A stretch of DNA of 64,000 nucleotides from VXPQ01 sp965117025. Its GTDB lineage: Bacteria; Bacteroidota; Rhodothermia; Rhodothermales; VXPQ01. Position 1 is the stretch's first letter; every line of letters starts with the position of its first letter. The DNA lies in contig OZ220746.1 of assembly GCA_965117025.1 (NCBI GenBank), positions 1,860,001 to 1,924,000 of the forward strand. Reading direction: 5' to 3'. The translations under genes and the position numbers were made by a program. The notes beneath the pieces are model-generated. The model was not told the DNA's origin, ran no database searches, and saw only the letters and a list, made by a program, of their open reading frames with translations. Below, in pieces: positions 1-8,574 of the stretch.

Positions 1-443
1 ATTTCAGGATATTTCACTTCGCTGACTATAGAGGCATAACCTCCAATCAACTCGGGCATCTGCTCCACGATTAGGAAAATCTCAGGCTCTTCTTCCTCTT
101 CCTCCTCTGGGGCTGGGGGTGGAGGAATGGCAGCCGCAGGGGCATCGAGGTCGAGCGAAGCGTCGAGGTCGAGGATATCGTCCTCGAGGATTTCATCGTT
201 CGGCACCTCTACGGGGACGGGCGGTTTCGGCGGCGGAGGGGGTTGTTCGATTTGCTCCGTTTGCTGGATTTCCTCCATCGTGATCTGCTCCTGTTCCGGA
301 AGCACGATCTCGAAATTGTTCTGGTTGGACCAATCGGCGCGGAAGGCAACGATAAGAATGCCTAGCGTGACGATCAGGCCCGCCTGCATATACAGCGTGT
401 ATTTGTTCTTCAGGTTGAACTTCTCTTCCTTGTGCAAAGCCAT
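1..443 (-). CDS. TonB energy-transducer protein, C-terminus cut by window edge
   Basis: The reverse strand encodes a partial protein starting at the ATG at 443-441. It has a short cytoplasmic head (MALHKEEKFNLKNKY), one membrane segment at about residues 15-33, then a periplasmic linker with a run of prolines (PPPPPKPPVPVEVP), acidic stretches and a second proline patch followed by a glutamate run. It ends with the start of a C-terminal TonB domain (EQMPELIGGYASI...KYPE), where the window stops. TonB proteins couple the inner-membrane proton-motive force to outer-membrane receptors, which fits the two TonB receptors at 40.8-46.8 kb, although nothing ties this TonB to those receptors. ExbB/ExbD are not in view. 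The neighbour at 756 is divergent. Confidence 0.85.
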   Translation of the reverse strand, partial: MALHKEEKFNLKNKYTLYMQAGLIVTLGILIVAFRADWSNQNNFEIVLPEQEQITMEEIQQTEQIEQPPPPPKPPVPVEVPNDEILEDDILDLDASLDLDAPAAAIPPPPAPEEEEEEEPEIFLIVEQMPELIGGYASIVSEVKYPE

Positions 444-755
444 GTCGCTGTTCCCGGATAGTTTGGAGTACGGATCAGGGGGTCGGAGAGATTAGGGAAT
501 TATATACCAAAGTTGCAAGGGTAACTGTTTCCGGGGTTTGTGCCGGACCGGATCGGCGGCACGCCGCTCCGCATGGACATCACCCGCCGCCTCGGGGATT
601 TTGAAGATATCCCGGGTGGTGCTGGGGTTCGGGGTGGAGTTGAATTGAGGGGGTGGATAGGGGTAGTGGGGAGTATTGCTCCGGAGCCATGTCTGGGGTA
701 GTTTGGGATGCCAATCCAATGAAGTTGTAACCTGCGAAGTAACCACACCGGATAG
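444..755. other. Intergenic region with an upstream repeat shared with 2.3 kb
   Basis: No convincing gene is seen in these 312 bases between divergent genes. Bases 655-712 resemble bases 2317-2370 (both contain gtag.g.ggagt.ttgct..ggagcc and a later ggggta.tttgggat block), so part of the region upstream of the first propeller gene recurs upstream of the peptide/propeller pair. Promoters for both flanking genes should lie here, but I cannot place a confident -35/-10 or a -33/-7 Bacteroidota box. Confidence 0.5.
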
Positions 756-1895
756 ATGAATACATCGAGAATCGGCAAGGAGATACGGACAGGCCATGCA
801 GCACATGTGGCCCAATCGTTGGTTGTATGGATGATGCTGGTCATGACTGCCGGTTGCGGCAATGATGATCGCGAAACCGGTACAACCTCGGGGGCCAATC
901 GGGAGGGTATTTCTTCCGTTTCGCATATTGACGACATTTTTACACTGGAGAGAGAAGTGGTGCTTGCAGATTCTGTTTTTATTACCTCTACTACGCATCT
1001 GGATGTCGATGCGGACGGAGATTTTCTCCTGACCGATATGCTTGGAAAACAGGTTATTCTTTTTGACCGGGACGGTAATTATAAGAAAATGCTTACCACG
1101 GAGCCGTGTGATCCAGGTTTTCCGTGGGATCCTTTTCAGGCACGATTTAAGCCGGATGGGAATATTATCGCACATACCAGCCAAGGGGGATACGAATTTT
1201 CCAATGAGGGAGATTGTATGGGCGAACTGAGCGACGAATTCGGATTCCCTCAAGGAATGGGATTTGGTAACAGCGGAAATATATATGCATTTTATGTATA
1301 TGGACAACAAGGCACGGGGTATCATATCAAGGAAATGGACCGGCATGGAGAAGAAATTCGAAGTTTTGGGTTCGATGATACATACTTTTGGTATACCATG
1401 CGAAATCTTAGTCTTCCCAATATTATTGTTGACAAAAACGATTATGTTTATCACGTTAAAAAATTCAATTTTCAAATAGATAAATATGATGGACAGGGCA
1501 ATTTTATTTCCCCAATGGGCGAAAAACCTGACTATTACCGAGAGCTACAAATAAACGATTCTGATTTTGCCATGGGTAACGATTCAAGATCTGCATCGAT
1601 AGAATCTCTCGGCAAATTTTCAACGACCCAAGGACTATTTTTATTGAATGATGAAACAATCATGATAGAATATCATAATGATTATAATAGAAGAAATAAA
1701 AATTCCGACGAGATAAAAGGTTTGGCCTTTATGGATTTAGAAGGGGATCGTCTTTTCAATAAAGATATCCTTACTCATATTAATTTCGTCTTTGCCAAAG
1801 ATAATCTTGCGTACAGCCTTTATGATTCCACCAATAGCTACAAAGGAATTGGCGGAACGCCTCCCATAAAGATATATCGGTATCTTCCGGAATAA
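756..1895 (+). CDS. Six-bladed beta-propeller lipoprotein, copy A
   Basis: The 379-residue protein starts with a basic region and a hydrophobic segment ending in a lipobox (VMTAGC, Cys34), so it should be a lipoprotein. The rest has repeated strand motifs typical of NHL/6-bladed propeller proteins of Bacteroidota: LDVDADGDFLLTD, VILFDRDGNY, RFKPDGNIIAH, GNIYAFYVYG, DKNDYVYHVKKF. It is closely paralogous to the protein at 2860-4017 over its whole length, including the shared segment HIDDIF-LEREVVL-DS. The ATG at 756 was chosen because it aligns with the start of the paralogue; no clear Shine-Dalgarno precedes it. The gene is AT-rich compared with the flanking genes, suggesting separate ancestry. 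No catalytic residues are recognised; ligand binding is the usual guess for such propellers. Confidence 0.8.
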   Translation: MNTSRIGKEIRTGHAAHVAQSLVVWMMLVMTAGCGNDDRETGTTSGANREGISSVSHIDDIFTLEREVVLADSVFITSTTHLDVDADGDFLLTDMLGKQVILFDRDGNYKKMLTTEPCDPGFPWDPFQARFKPDGNIIAHTSQGGYEFSNEGDCMGELSDEFGFPQGMGFGNSGNIYAFYVYGQQGTGYHIKEMDRHGEEIRSFGFDDTYFWYTMRNLSLPNIIVDKNDYVYHVKKFNFQIDKYDGQGNFISPMGEKPDYYRELQINDSDFAMGNDSRSASIESLGKFSTTQGLFLLNDETIMIEYHNDYNRRNKNSDEIKGLAFMDLEGDRLFNKDILTHINFVFAKDNLAYSLYDSTNSYKGIGGTPPIKIYRYLPE

Positions 1896-2613
1896 TTTCA
1901 GGGGTATGCCGGATGCACATCCTCGTTCGGTGGCCTTACTTGAAAGGAGAAATCGTCCGAAAAAACTGGACAGTCTTTCTCGCGGATTTTTACGTGTAGC
2001 GCCGCCTTGGCGAGCGGTTTTCGGCCGTGCCGGTCGGTTGCGACCGTCTGGCGCCTCGAATAGCCGGGATCGTCTCATAAGGCTTGCGTCGCCCTGAAGT
2101 CTATCCTGCGTTTCCGGAGATTGCGCCCGCTTTCTCCGGGGTCGAATCCGAATTGCATACCGGTACAAGAGAGGTGAAGCGTGCCTTGAATATGTCTTTT
2201 TGAGTAAAAACTACTCCAAAAAGGAGTGAAAATTCCTCAAAAGGGATAAAACGGATCATTAGTGTCCGGCGAGTTCCACCAAAATCTGTCCAGTCGACCC
2301 GACCCATTTCTGTGAGGGTGACATAAGGATAGTGAGGAGTGTTGCTATGGAGCCTGGGGTACTTTGGGATCAAGGGGTGTACTGCATGGCCAATGGCTTG
2401 CCTTCGAGATGTCCCTGGTGGTCTTAGCAAGGACAGGATGGGGCTGCGACCTGATCCGTTTTCCCGGAAAGCATCTATTCAAGAAATTTTTCAAGACATT
2501 TGAAAAACGCAATAGGCCTCCAATGCCTAACGTTAGGGCGCGTTTTGAGCGGTGACCCGGTTCAACCGGTGTTTCCAGGCTCGTTGGAGACAACCCAAAC
2601 CATGGAGGAAAAC
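1896..2613. other. Long intergenic region with upstream repeat and weak inverted repeat
   Basis: Open frames occur on both strands, but none has a ribosome site or a recognisable product, so I call no gene. Bases 2317-2370 repeat the 655-712 segment. A 9-base inverted match, actggacag at 1965-1973 and ctgtccagt at 2286-2294, brackets about 330 bases and could be the remains of a small mobile element, but there is no transposase and the match is short. Bases 2602-2613 contain the strong ribosome site (ggagga) of the peptide gene that follows. Confidence 0.4.
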
Positions 2614-2856
2614 ATGGATAACAAACTGAAAATCGCCCTGAAGTGTACCAAGTACCTCTTGGTGGCTGTTTTATTCGCTTTACCTTTTATTGGGCCGAAG
2701 GAGACCGAAGCCAGGGCTGAAGCAGAGTATACCCAAACCGAAGGGACCGATGGAAGGTGTCCCACTGGCAAAGTAAGCATTTGTTATGACTGGCCTGGCC
2801 AGTGTCCTGTAGGAGGCACGACATGCTTAATGGACGAAATCGTCGTTGAGGGGTAG
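2614..2856 (+). CDS. Small secreted four-cysteine peptide precursor
   Basis: This 80-residue product starts at the ATG at 2614, because a strong Shine-Dalgarno (ggagga, 2604-2609) lies just ahead of it; the ATG at 2602 overlaps that site. Residues 1-25 are a basic then hydrophobic export signal (KYLLVAVLFALPF). The mature part has four cysteines, at residues 49, 57, 64 and 71, in a Gly/Pro-rich tail ending acidic (DEIVVEG). The layout resembles the NVEALA-type small peptides that precede propeller lipoprotein genes in Bacteroides, but I see no NVEALA motif, so homology is not claimed. Only 3 bases separate it from the propeller gene at 2860, so they are probably co-translated. Its function is unknown; four cysteines beside a double thioredoxin suggest disulfide chemistry. 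Confidence 0.75.
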   Translation: MDNKLKIALKCTKYLLVAVLFALPFIGPKETEARAEAEYTQTEGTDGRCPTGKVSICYDWPGQCPVGGTTCLMDEIVVEG

Positions 2857-2859
2857 TCA

Positions 2860-4017
2860 ATGATGAGCACCGGAGCAATCGGTAAGAAGTCCCGGGTGGG
2901 CCGCATGATCAATCATGTGGCCCACCCGGTGGTATGGATAACCCTGATTATGGTCGCCGGTTGCAGTAACCGCGAGCAAGACGTTAGTATAACATCAGAG
3001 GATTCTGGAAATCGAGGCATAATTTTCTCCGCTGCTCATATTGATGACATTTTTTCCTTGGAGAGGGAGGTAGTGTTAACGGATTCAATTTTTATTGGTA
3101 ATTATACGTATCTGGATGTCGATGCAAATGGGAATTTTCTTATTAGTGATATGGTCGGGAAGCAGGTTCTTCTCTTTGACAAGAATGGGCATTATAAAAA
3201 AACACTCTCTACAGAACCGTGTGATCCCGGTTTTCCATGGAGCCCTCTTCACGCACGATTCAAGCCGGAAGGGAATATTATTGTAAGCAGTGGTATATGG
3301 GGATATGAATTTTCAAATGAAGGAAATTGTATTGGTCCAATGGATGACGAATTCGGATCGCCTCATACAATGGGATTTAACAAGCAAGGACATATCTATG
3401 GTTTTTACGTACACGGACAACAGGATACTGGATATCATATAAAAGAAATGGATAAACGCGGAAGAACGATTCGGAAATTTGGATTTGGTAAAGAATATTT
3501 TTGGTATACAATGAGAAATCTTTCTATTCCGGATATTGTGATTGATAAGGATGGCCATGTCTATCACGCCAAAATATTCAGCCCCCACATAGATAAGTAT
3601 GATGAAAGCGGAGAATTTATGATTCGACTTGGAAAAAAACCTAATTATTATAGAAAATTAGAACTAAATGATTCTGCATTTGATTTTAGCAACGATGCAG
3701 GCACTATAAGATCAGAGTCAGTCAAAGCTAATGGTAAATTTACAATCACAAGGAAATTGTTTTTGTTAAATGATGAAACAATTATAGTACGATACCACAA
3801 TGAATATAAAAAGGATCCTGATGAAAAATTTGGTTTAACATTTATGGATTTAGAAGGTAACGATCTTATCGATGGAGATATACTTACCCATATCAGTTTT
3901 ATCACCGCCAAAGATGGATTAGCCTACAGTTTTTTTGATTCTACCAACACCGGAAAGGGCTTTGCCGCCGGATCCCCCTCCCTTAAAATATACCGCTACC
4001 TCCCACCGGCACAATAG
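2860..4017 (+). CDS. Six-bladed beta-propeller lipoprotein, copy B
   Basis: This 385-residue paralogue of the protein at 756-1895 has the same layout: a lipoprotein signal ending IMVAGC (Cys35), then propeller repeats (LDVDANGNFLISD, VLLFDKNGHY, RFKPEGNIIV, GHIYGFYVHG, DKDGHVYHAKIF). The translation start is 2860 or the adjacent ATG at 2863; a gaggggt ribosome site overlaps the end of the peptide gene. It shares the low-GC composition of copy A, and its start is 3 bases after the peptide stop. The thioredoxin-like gene starts 10 bases after its stop, so peptide, propeller and thioredoxin form a tight operon. The molecular role is not known. Confidence 0.82.
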   Translation: MMSTGAIGKKSRVGRMINHVAHPVVWITLIMVAGCSNREQDVSITSEDSGNRGIIFSAAHIDDIFSLEREVVLTDSIFIGNYTYLDVDANGNFLISDMVGKQVLLFDKNGHYKKTLSTEPCDPGFPWSPLHARFKPEGNIIVSSGIWGYEFSNEGNCIGPMDDEFGSPHTMGFNKQGHIYGFYVHGQQDTGYHIKEMDKRGRTIRKFGFGKEYFWYTMRNLSIPDIVIDKDGHVYHAKIFSPHIDKYDESGEFMIRLGKKPNYYRKLELNDSAFDFSNDAGTIRSESVKANGKFTITRKLFLLNDETIIVRYHNEYKKDPDEKFGLTFMDLEGNDLIDGDILTHISFITAKDGLAYSFFDSTNTGKGFAAGSPSLKIYRYLPPAQ

Positions 4018-4027
4018 CGTCCTATCA

Positions 4028-5110
4028 ATGTCCGACAGGCACAGTCTTCGCAATCAACTCATCAGTATCGGTGTGCTGCTTCTGGCCGTGGCGTCGGGAT
4101 TCGTCTATATGAATCGCGGCGAGGGCGGCTCGAGTGAGGATGAAGCGAAACTGTTCATGTACGAATCCCGCTTTGCCGCAACCCGGCTCAGTTGGACGTA
4201 TGATGGAACGACGCTCCCGCCCGTTTTCTATCGCGATCCCGTGACGGATACCGATCATGCTCTGGGAAGCGAGGACAGAAGCATCGTTGTTACGCTGGGC
4301 AGGGCGGGATGCTCGCCTTGTCAGGCGCGAGAACTCCGCAACCTCGATTCGCTTTATCAGGAGCTCGACGCGTCGTTTCCCATCGTTGGTCTGTATTATA
4401 ACGATCTGCACGAGGATGACGATCGGTATCGTTACGAGGTTATGCAAATCAAGCGCATGGCCGCTGTCGATTTTCCGATAGGGTATACGAAGGACATTCG
4501 TTTTGCCGACTATATGACGGGAGGATATTTCCCCACGATCTTTCTTCTGGAGAGGAATACGGTGGTTTCCAGTTTCGTTCCGGTACCCTCCGACGATCTC
4601 TTCTCGTTCAGGTATATGCATGCTCTCAAGCAACTCGTCTATCCCGGATTTCCAGTACCTGATCTGCCTGTGCTGGACGGTTCGCTGGAGGATCATGGAG
4701 TGCTTTCCGGATGGCCTCTTCGTTCCCTTGCCGGGGACAGCCTGGATATGAGCGATTTTCGGGGTAAAACCGTCCTTTTGAATCGGTGGGCTACCTGGTG
4801 TGCCCCTTGCCTGAAAGAACTTCCCGCTCTTCAAGCCCTGCATGAAGAGCACGGAGATATAACGCTTGTACTTGTCTCCGGTGAGGATCCTGAAACCGTC
4901 CGACAGTATATAGAGCGGAGGGAATATACCTTTCCGGTCTATACGTCGGAATCGCCGCCGCCGGATGTATTCAAATTCGGCAGTATTCCGGTTACGTTCG
5001 TAATCGATTCCGGAGGGCGCGTCGTGTTTCGGCACAGCGGAATCGCAGACTGGAGCGACGATCATGTAGTCGCTTTCCTGAGGAAGGTTGATACTATGAC
5101 TTCCGGATGA
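4028..5110 (+). CDS. Membrane-anchored protein with two thioredoxin-like domains
   Basis: The product has 360 residues. The ATG at 4028 gives a membrane anchor at residues 10-27 (ISIGVLLLAVASGFVY), with the rest predicted periplasmic. Domain 1 (about residues 60-200) has an active-site-like CSPC at 95-98 and a following FPT that could be the cis-proline loop. Domain 2 (about 210-355) is TlpA/ResA-like with WATWCAPC (Cys258 and Cys261) and SIPVTFVID. Two redox sites in one chain suggest electron relay or two substrates. It follows propeller B by 10 bases. Thiol-disulfide exchange is family knowledge; the idea that its substrate is the four-cysteine peptide is inference from gene order. Confidence 0.85.
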   Translation: MSDRHSLRNQLISIGVLLLAVASGFVYMNRGEGGSSEDEAKLFMYESRFAATRLSWTYDGTTLPPVFYRDPVTDTDHALGSEDRSIVVTLGRAGCSPCQARELRNLDSLYQELDASFPIVGLYYNDLHEDDDRYRYEVMQIKRMAAVDFPIGYTKDIRFADYMTGGYFPTIFLLERNTVVSSFVPVPSDDLFSFRYMHALKQLVYPGFPVPDLPVLDGSLEDHGVLSGWPLRSLAGDSLDMSDFRGKTVLLNRWATWCAPCLKELPALQALHEEHGDITLVLVSGEDPETVRQYIERREYTFPVYTSESPPPDVFKFGSIPVTFVIDSGGRVVFRHSGIADWSDDHVVAFLRKVDTMTSG

Positions 5111-5246
5111 TTTTGTTTTGCCGGACATGGGTGCTACGTAGCCGACAATAGGAGTGCTTTCGATTCCATACCCTGTTATCAGGCCAGAAGCAGTCAGGGT
5201 GGGCTAAAGGATTCCGGAAAACGTGTGTTCGGTTTTTGCGTACTAT

Positions 5247-5266
5247 GCCAACGTGAGAACGTTGGC
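5247..5266 (+). promoter_or_regulatory. Perfect hairpin with GAGA tetraloop ahead of the RND operon
   Basis: gccaacgt at 5247-5254 and acgttggc at 5259-5266 form a perfect 8-bp stem around a gaga loop, a GNRA-type tetraloop. No strong T-run follows, so a classical terminator is less likely than a 5-prime leader structure or a protein-binding palindrome. It lies 38 bases before the RND permease start. Confidence 0.5.
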
Positions 5267-5304
5267 TTGTCGCTTTCGGCCTTCTGATTTCCGTCCGGTT
5301 CGAG

Positions 5305-8300
5305 ATGCGCTTTCTGAATAACTGGCTGGAGCGGCCTGTCGCCGTGCTGTCGTGGAGCATCGCACTGCTCGCAGCGGGGACATGGGCCATTTTTTCCACG
5401 CCGCTGGAGTGGTCTCCCGAGGTCGAATTGCCGGAGGTACGCATTACCGTGGAATGGTCGGGTGCTTCTCCGCGAGCTGTGGAGCGGTACGTCGCAGCGC
5501 CGATAGAACGGGCTGTTCAGGAGGTGGCAGGTACGGCCAGCGTGGAAAGTTTTTCGGAGGAAGGGAGAGCAACGATCATTCTCGGGGTATCGCGCGGTGT
5601 CGATCTCGGTCCTTACGTCGCACGGATCGACGATCAACTCACCTTTCTTCGCGAGGTGCTTCCTCCTTATGTGGTACCGCGTCTGACGAAGGAAATCCCC
5701 GAAGCGTTGCGCGACGAGCGAGGGTTTCTGACCATTCAACTCGTAGGCCCCCTGACGCTCGATGCATTGTATGTCTATGCCGAGGACCGGATCGTTCCTA
5801 AACTGCGCAGCCTGGAGGGTGTTGGCGACATCGTTGTGGCAGGGGGTGCAGGGCGCGAGTTGCTCGTGGAACTCGATCCCGCGCTTCTTGCGACGTATGG
5901 GGTGGACCCGGAGGATGTGCGGAGGCGGCTCCGTGAGGTCACGACTGACCGAACGTATGGGCGTCTCCGGGACGGCAGGCGCGGACTGCTCTTGATGAGT
6001 CCGGGGGAAGCGCGGACCGACGTCCTGCGCAAGATCGTTCTGAAACGACCGGCGGGTTCTCGCCCCGTCTATCTGTCGGATGTAGCCCGGGTTCACTTTG
6101 GGTTCGCCCCGGCGTCCTCTATCAGCCGTATAGACGGCCAACCCGTTGTTACGCTTACACTCGACAGGATCCCCGGAAGCAACATGCTTGAAGTCGCCCG
6201 GGATGTAGAGCAACGCATTGTCGCATTGCGCGCGGACCTTCCGGAAAGCGTGCGCCTTCTCGTGGCAGATGACCGGAGCGAGGATGTCCGCGAACAGTTG
6301 CGTAATCTGTCCCGGCGCGGTGGACTCGCCCTGATTCTGATCGTGCTCGTTCTGCTTCTCATGTTGCGAAGCGTCCGAGCGACAGGTATCGTGTTTTTTG
6401 CCGTGGCGATCCCGCTTGCCGTGGCTTTCCTGCTTCTCCGTCCACTGGGATTGACGCTCAATCTGCTGACCCTTGCCGGCCTTGTACTGGTGTTCGGATT
6501 ACTCGTGGATAACGCGGTCATCGTCGTAGAACAATTCGTTTTCAGACGAGGGCGAGCAACCAAGGGTGGTCATTTGTATGAAAGAGCGAAACGCGCACTG
6601 GACACTGTCTGGTTTCCCCTGCTTGGGGGTACGCTCAGCACGGTGGCCGTGCTGCTGCCTCTGGTTTATCTGAGCGGCGACCTGCGCACGCTTTTTCTGC
6701 CGTTCGGCATGTTGACGGGGCTGACCCTGTTGGCTTCGCTTGCCGGCGCGGCGCTGTTGATACCGGTGCTTGCGCGCTGGCTGCCCTCAAGACCTCCTCG
6801 TCGGCGGGTGCGCCGCGTGCTAAGAGCCGCTTCGTTTCCGTATCGCCTTGTAGCGCGTTTTCCCGTTTTGGCCTGTGTCTTCCTGCTGCTGTTGCTGGGA
6901 ATACCTGTCTGGCTTATTCCTCCTGCAATCAGGGCGCCCGAGGAAGGATTTTCCCGCGAAGGGGCCCGTCTCGCAAGCTTGTATAACGCTACGATCGGAT
7001 CGGAAGAGGTTCGCAGGGGCCTCACGGCGCTCCAACCGATGGTCGGCGGGATGTTGCACCTGTTTAAGGAGCGCGTGCAATTCGGCTCCCGTTGGGACTA
7101 CGGAGTCCGCCCGGCTGTGTATGCTTCTCTGGAATTTCCTCCGGGCAATCTCATCGGCCGCGGCGATGAAGCCATGCGCCGTTTGGAGAGACAAGCGCTG
7201 TCTTTCGAGTCTGTGGAGCAGACCATTGCCCGTATTACAGAAGACAGGGCCTCGTTGGATGTAACATTTTCCGACGCCTCTCTTGTAACATCCGAACCAT
7301 ATCTCGTGCGACAGGCGCTCATACAGGAAACAAGATTTCTTGGCGGCATGGATATTTCGGTGGGGGGGCTTGTTTTTCCAGGGTACTCATATAGCGGTGG
7401 AAATGAGCAAGTAGGTGCTGGCATTCCTATTAGCGTGGAGGCATACGGTCCCGATTACGACGATCTGGAGGCGCTGTCGGAACGGTTTGCCGAGCGCATC
7501 AGTAGCCGCGATCCTCGGGTCGTTGGGGTGGATATACACAGGGGGCGTTACGGAAATGCTTGGGCGCGGGAGGTGTTGCGTTTCCGATGGGATGCCGACG
7601 CCGAGGCGCGTACGGGGGTACGGGCCCAGGATTTGGCCTGGCGCCTGCGCCCGGTTTTCTCGACAAGGCTTCCCGCTTTCCGCACCTATTTGGGCGGCCA
7701 GACGCACGTTCCCGTCCGCGTGATCGTCAAGGACGCCGACCGGATCGATGTGGCCCGTCTGGCCCGGAATCCATTATCTGTGCGCGATTCGACATATATC
7801 CAGCTTGCCGGGCTTGCCGATTTTTCCATGAAGGATAGTCCAGCGGGCATCGAACGCTATAACCAGCAATACAAGCGCTATATCCGGGTCTATTATATGG
7901 GTTCTCCGATGGCCGGACCGGAGTTAGTAAGGAACGAACTGGAAAGCATGTCCCTGCCTCCCGGTTACCGGTTTGAGATGCCGTCTTTTTCGTTCTTCGA
8001 GAAGGTACAAACCGCGTTCGGGTGGATATTGCCGGGAAGCCTCTTGCTGGTATTTCTGATTATGGCTGCGGTATTCGAGTCGTGGCGTCTGTCCCTGTTG
8101 GCCATGTTGGGCATTCCCATGGCGATTATCGGCGTAGCGGCTGGATTTCTGCTTACCGGCTTTAATTTTGCCGAGGGAGCATTTATCGGCGCCGTCCTGC
8201 TTGCCGGCATTGTCGTAAATGACACGATTCTTCTCCTGGACCGCTATCGCAAACTTCGTGCGCTTCGCCCCGCCACTTCGTCGTCGATTCTCGTTCGATT

Positions 8301-8544
8301 GGCTGTCAGGGATCGTCTGTGGCCGATGTGGACGACAACGCTCACGTCGATCGCCGGGATGGCGCCGCTACTGTTTTTACCGGACGGGAATGACCTGTGG
8401 CTCGGACTTGCCGTTACCGTTACTGGCGGGCTGTTTGCCTCGACCCTGTTGGGGCCGGCGGCCGTGGTGGCCATGCTGTCGCTGCGCTCGCGGCCGGCGC
8501 ATGCAGGTTTCGGCAAGGATCCTGAGAAACAGGTATTTTGGTAA
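5305..8544 (+). CDS. RND-family efflux permease, first copy
   Basis: The 1079-residue product has the usual RND length and layout. TM1 is near residues 10-30, followed by a large periplasmic loop; TM2-TM6 begin near 340. TM4 contains GLLVDNAVIVVEQ, with an Asp-Asn pair where AcrB has Asp-Asp. TM7 is near 517, the second periplasmic loop runs to about 905, and the C-terminal membrane block includes AGIVVNDTILLLDR. RND permeases export substrates by proton antiport in a tripartite complex. The adaptor starts 30 bases downstream and a second, dissimilar permease follows, so the two may form a mixed trimer as MdtB/MdtC do. No TolC-like channel is in the window. The substrate cannot be read from the sequence. 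Confidence 0.9.
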   Translation: MRFLNNWLERPVAVLSWSIALLAAGTWAIFSTPLEWSPEVELPEVRITVEWSGASPRAVERYVAAPIERAVQEVAGTASVESFSEEGRATIILGVSRGVDLGPYVARIDDQLTFLREVLPPYVVPRLTKEIPEALRDERGFLTIQLVGPLTLDALYVYAEDRIVPKLRSLEGVGDIVVAGGAGRELLVELDPALLATYGVDPEDVRRRLREVTTDRTYGRLRDGRRGLLLMSPGEARTDVLRKIVLKRPAGSRPVYLSDVARVHFGFAPASSISRIDGQPVVTLTLDRIPGSNMLEVARDVEQRIVALRADLPESVRLLVADDRSEDVREQLRNLSRRGGLALILIVLVLLLMLRSVRATGIVFFAVAIPLAVAFLLLRPLGLTLNLLTLAGLVLVFGLLVDNAVIVVEQFVFRRGRATKGGHLYERAKRALDTVWFPLLGGTLSTVAVLLPLVYLSGDLRTLFLPFGMLTGLTLLASLAGAALLIPVLARWLPSRPPRRRVRRVLRAASFPYRLVARFPVLACVFLLLLLGIPVWLIPPAIRAPEEGFSREGARLASLYNATIGSEEVRRGLTALQPMVGGMLHLFKERVQFGSRWDYGVRPAVYASLEFPPGNLIGRGDEAMRRLERQALSFESVEQTIARITEDRASLDVTFSDASLVTSEPYLVRQALIQETRFLGGMDISVGGLVFPGYSYSGGNEQVGAGIPISVEAYGPDYDDLEALSERFAERISSRDPRVVGVDIHRGRYGNAWAREVLRFRWDADAEARTGVRAQDLAWRLRPVFSTRLPAFRTYLGGQTHVPVRVIVKDADRIDVARLARNPLSVRDSTYIQLAGLADFSMKDSPAGIERYNQQYKRYIRVYYMGSPMAGPELVRNELESMSLPPGYRFEMPSFSFFEKVQTAFGWILPGSLLLVFLIMAAVFESWRLSLLAMLGIPMAIIGVAAGFLLTGFNFAEGAFIGAVLLAGIVVNDTILLLDRYRKLRALRPATSSSILVRLAVRDRLWPMWTTTLTSIAGMAPLLFLPDGNDLWLGLAVTVTGGLFASTLLGPAAVVAMLSLRSRPAHAGFGKDPEKQVFW

Positions 8545-8574
8545 ACGTTCCGGAGACAACGTTTTCACAGTGGC

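Noticed and set aside
127..495. Plus-strand 122-residue frame rich in Ser/Arg
   Set aside because: It is the shadow of the TonB gene on the other strand; the repeats are those of the proline/glutamate linker.
492..1475. Long reverse-strand frame opposite propeller A
   Set aside because: The plus-strand frame has a lipobox and propeller motifs and a paralogue; the reverse frame has neither.
1965..2294. Possible small mobile element bounded by actggacag / ctgtccagt
   Set aside because: The 9-base match alone is too weak and there is no transposase or target duplication; mentioned only as a note in the gap entry.
1737..2430. Reverse-strand frames in the 1.9-2.6 kb gap
   Set aside because: They have no ribosome site, odd composition and no recognisable family.
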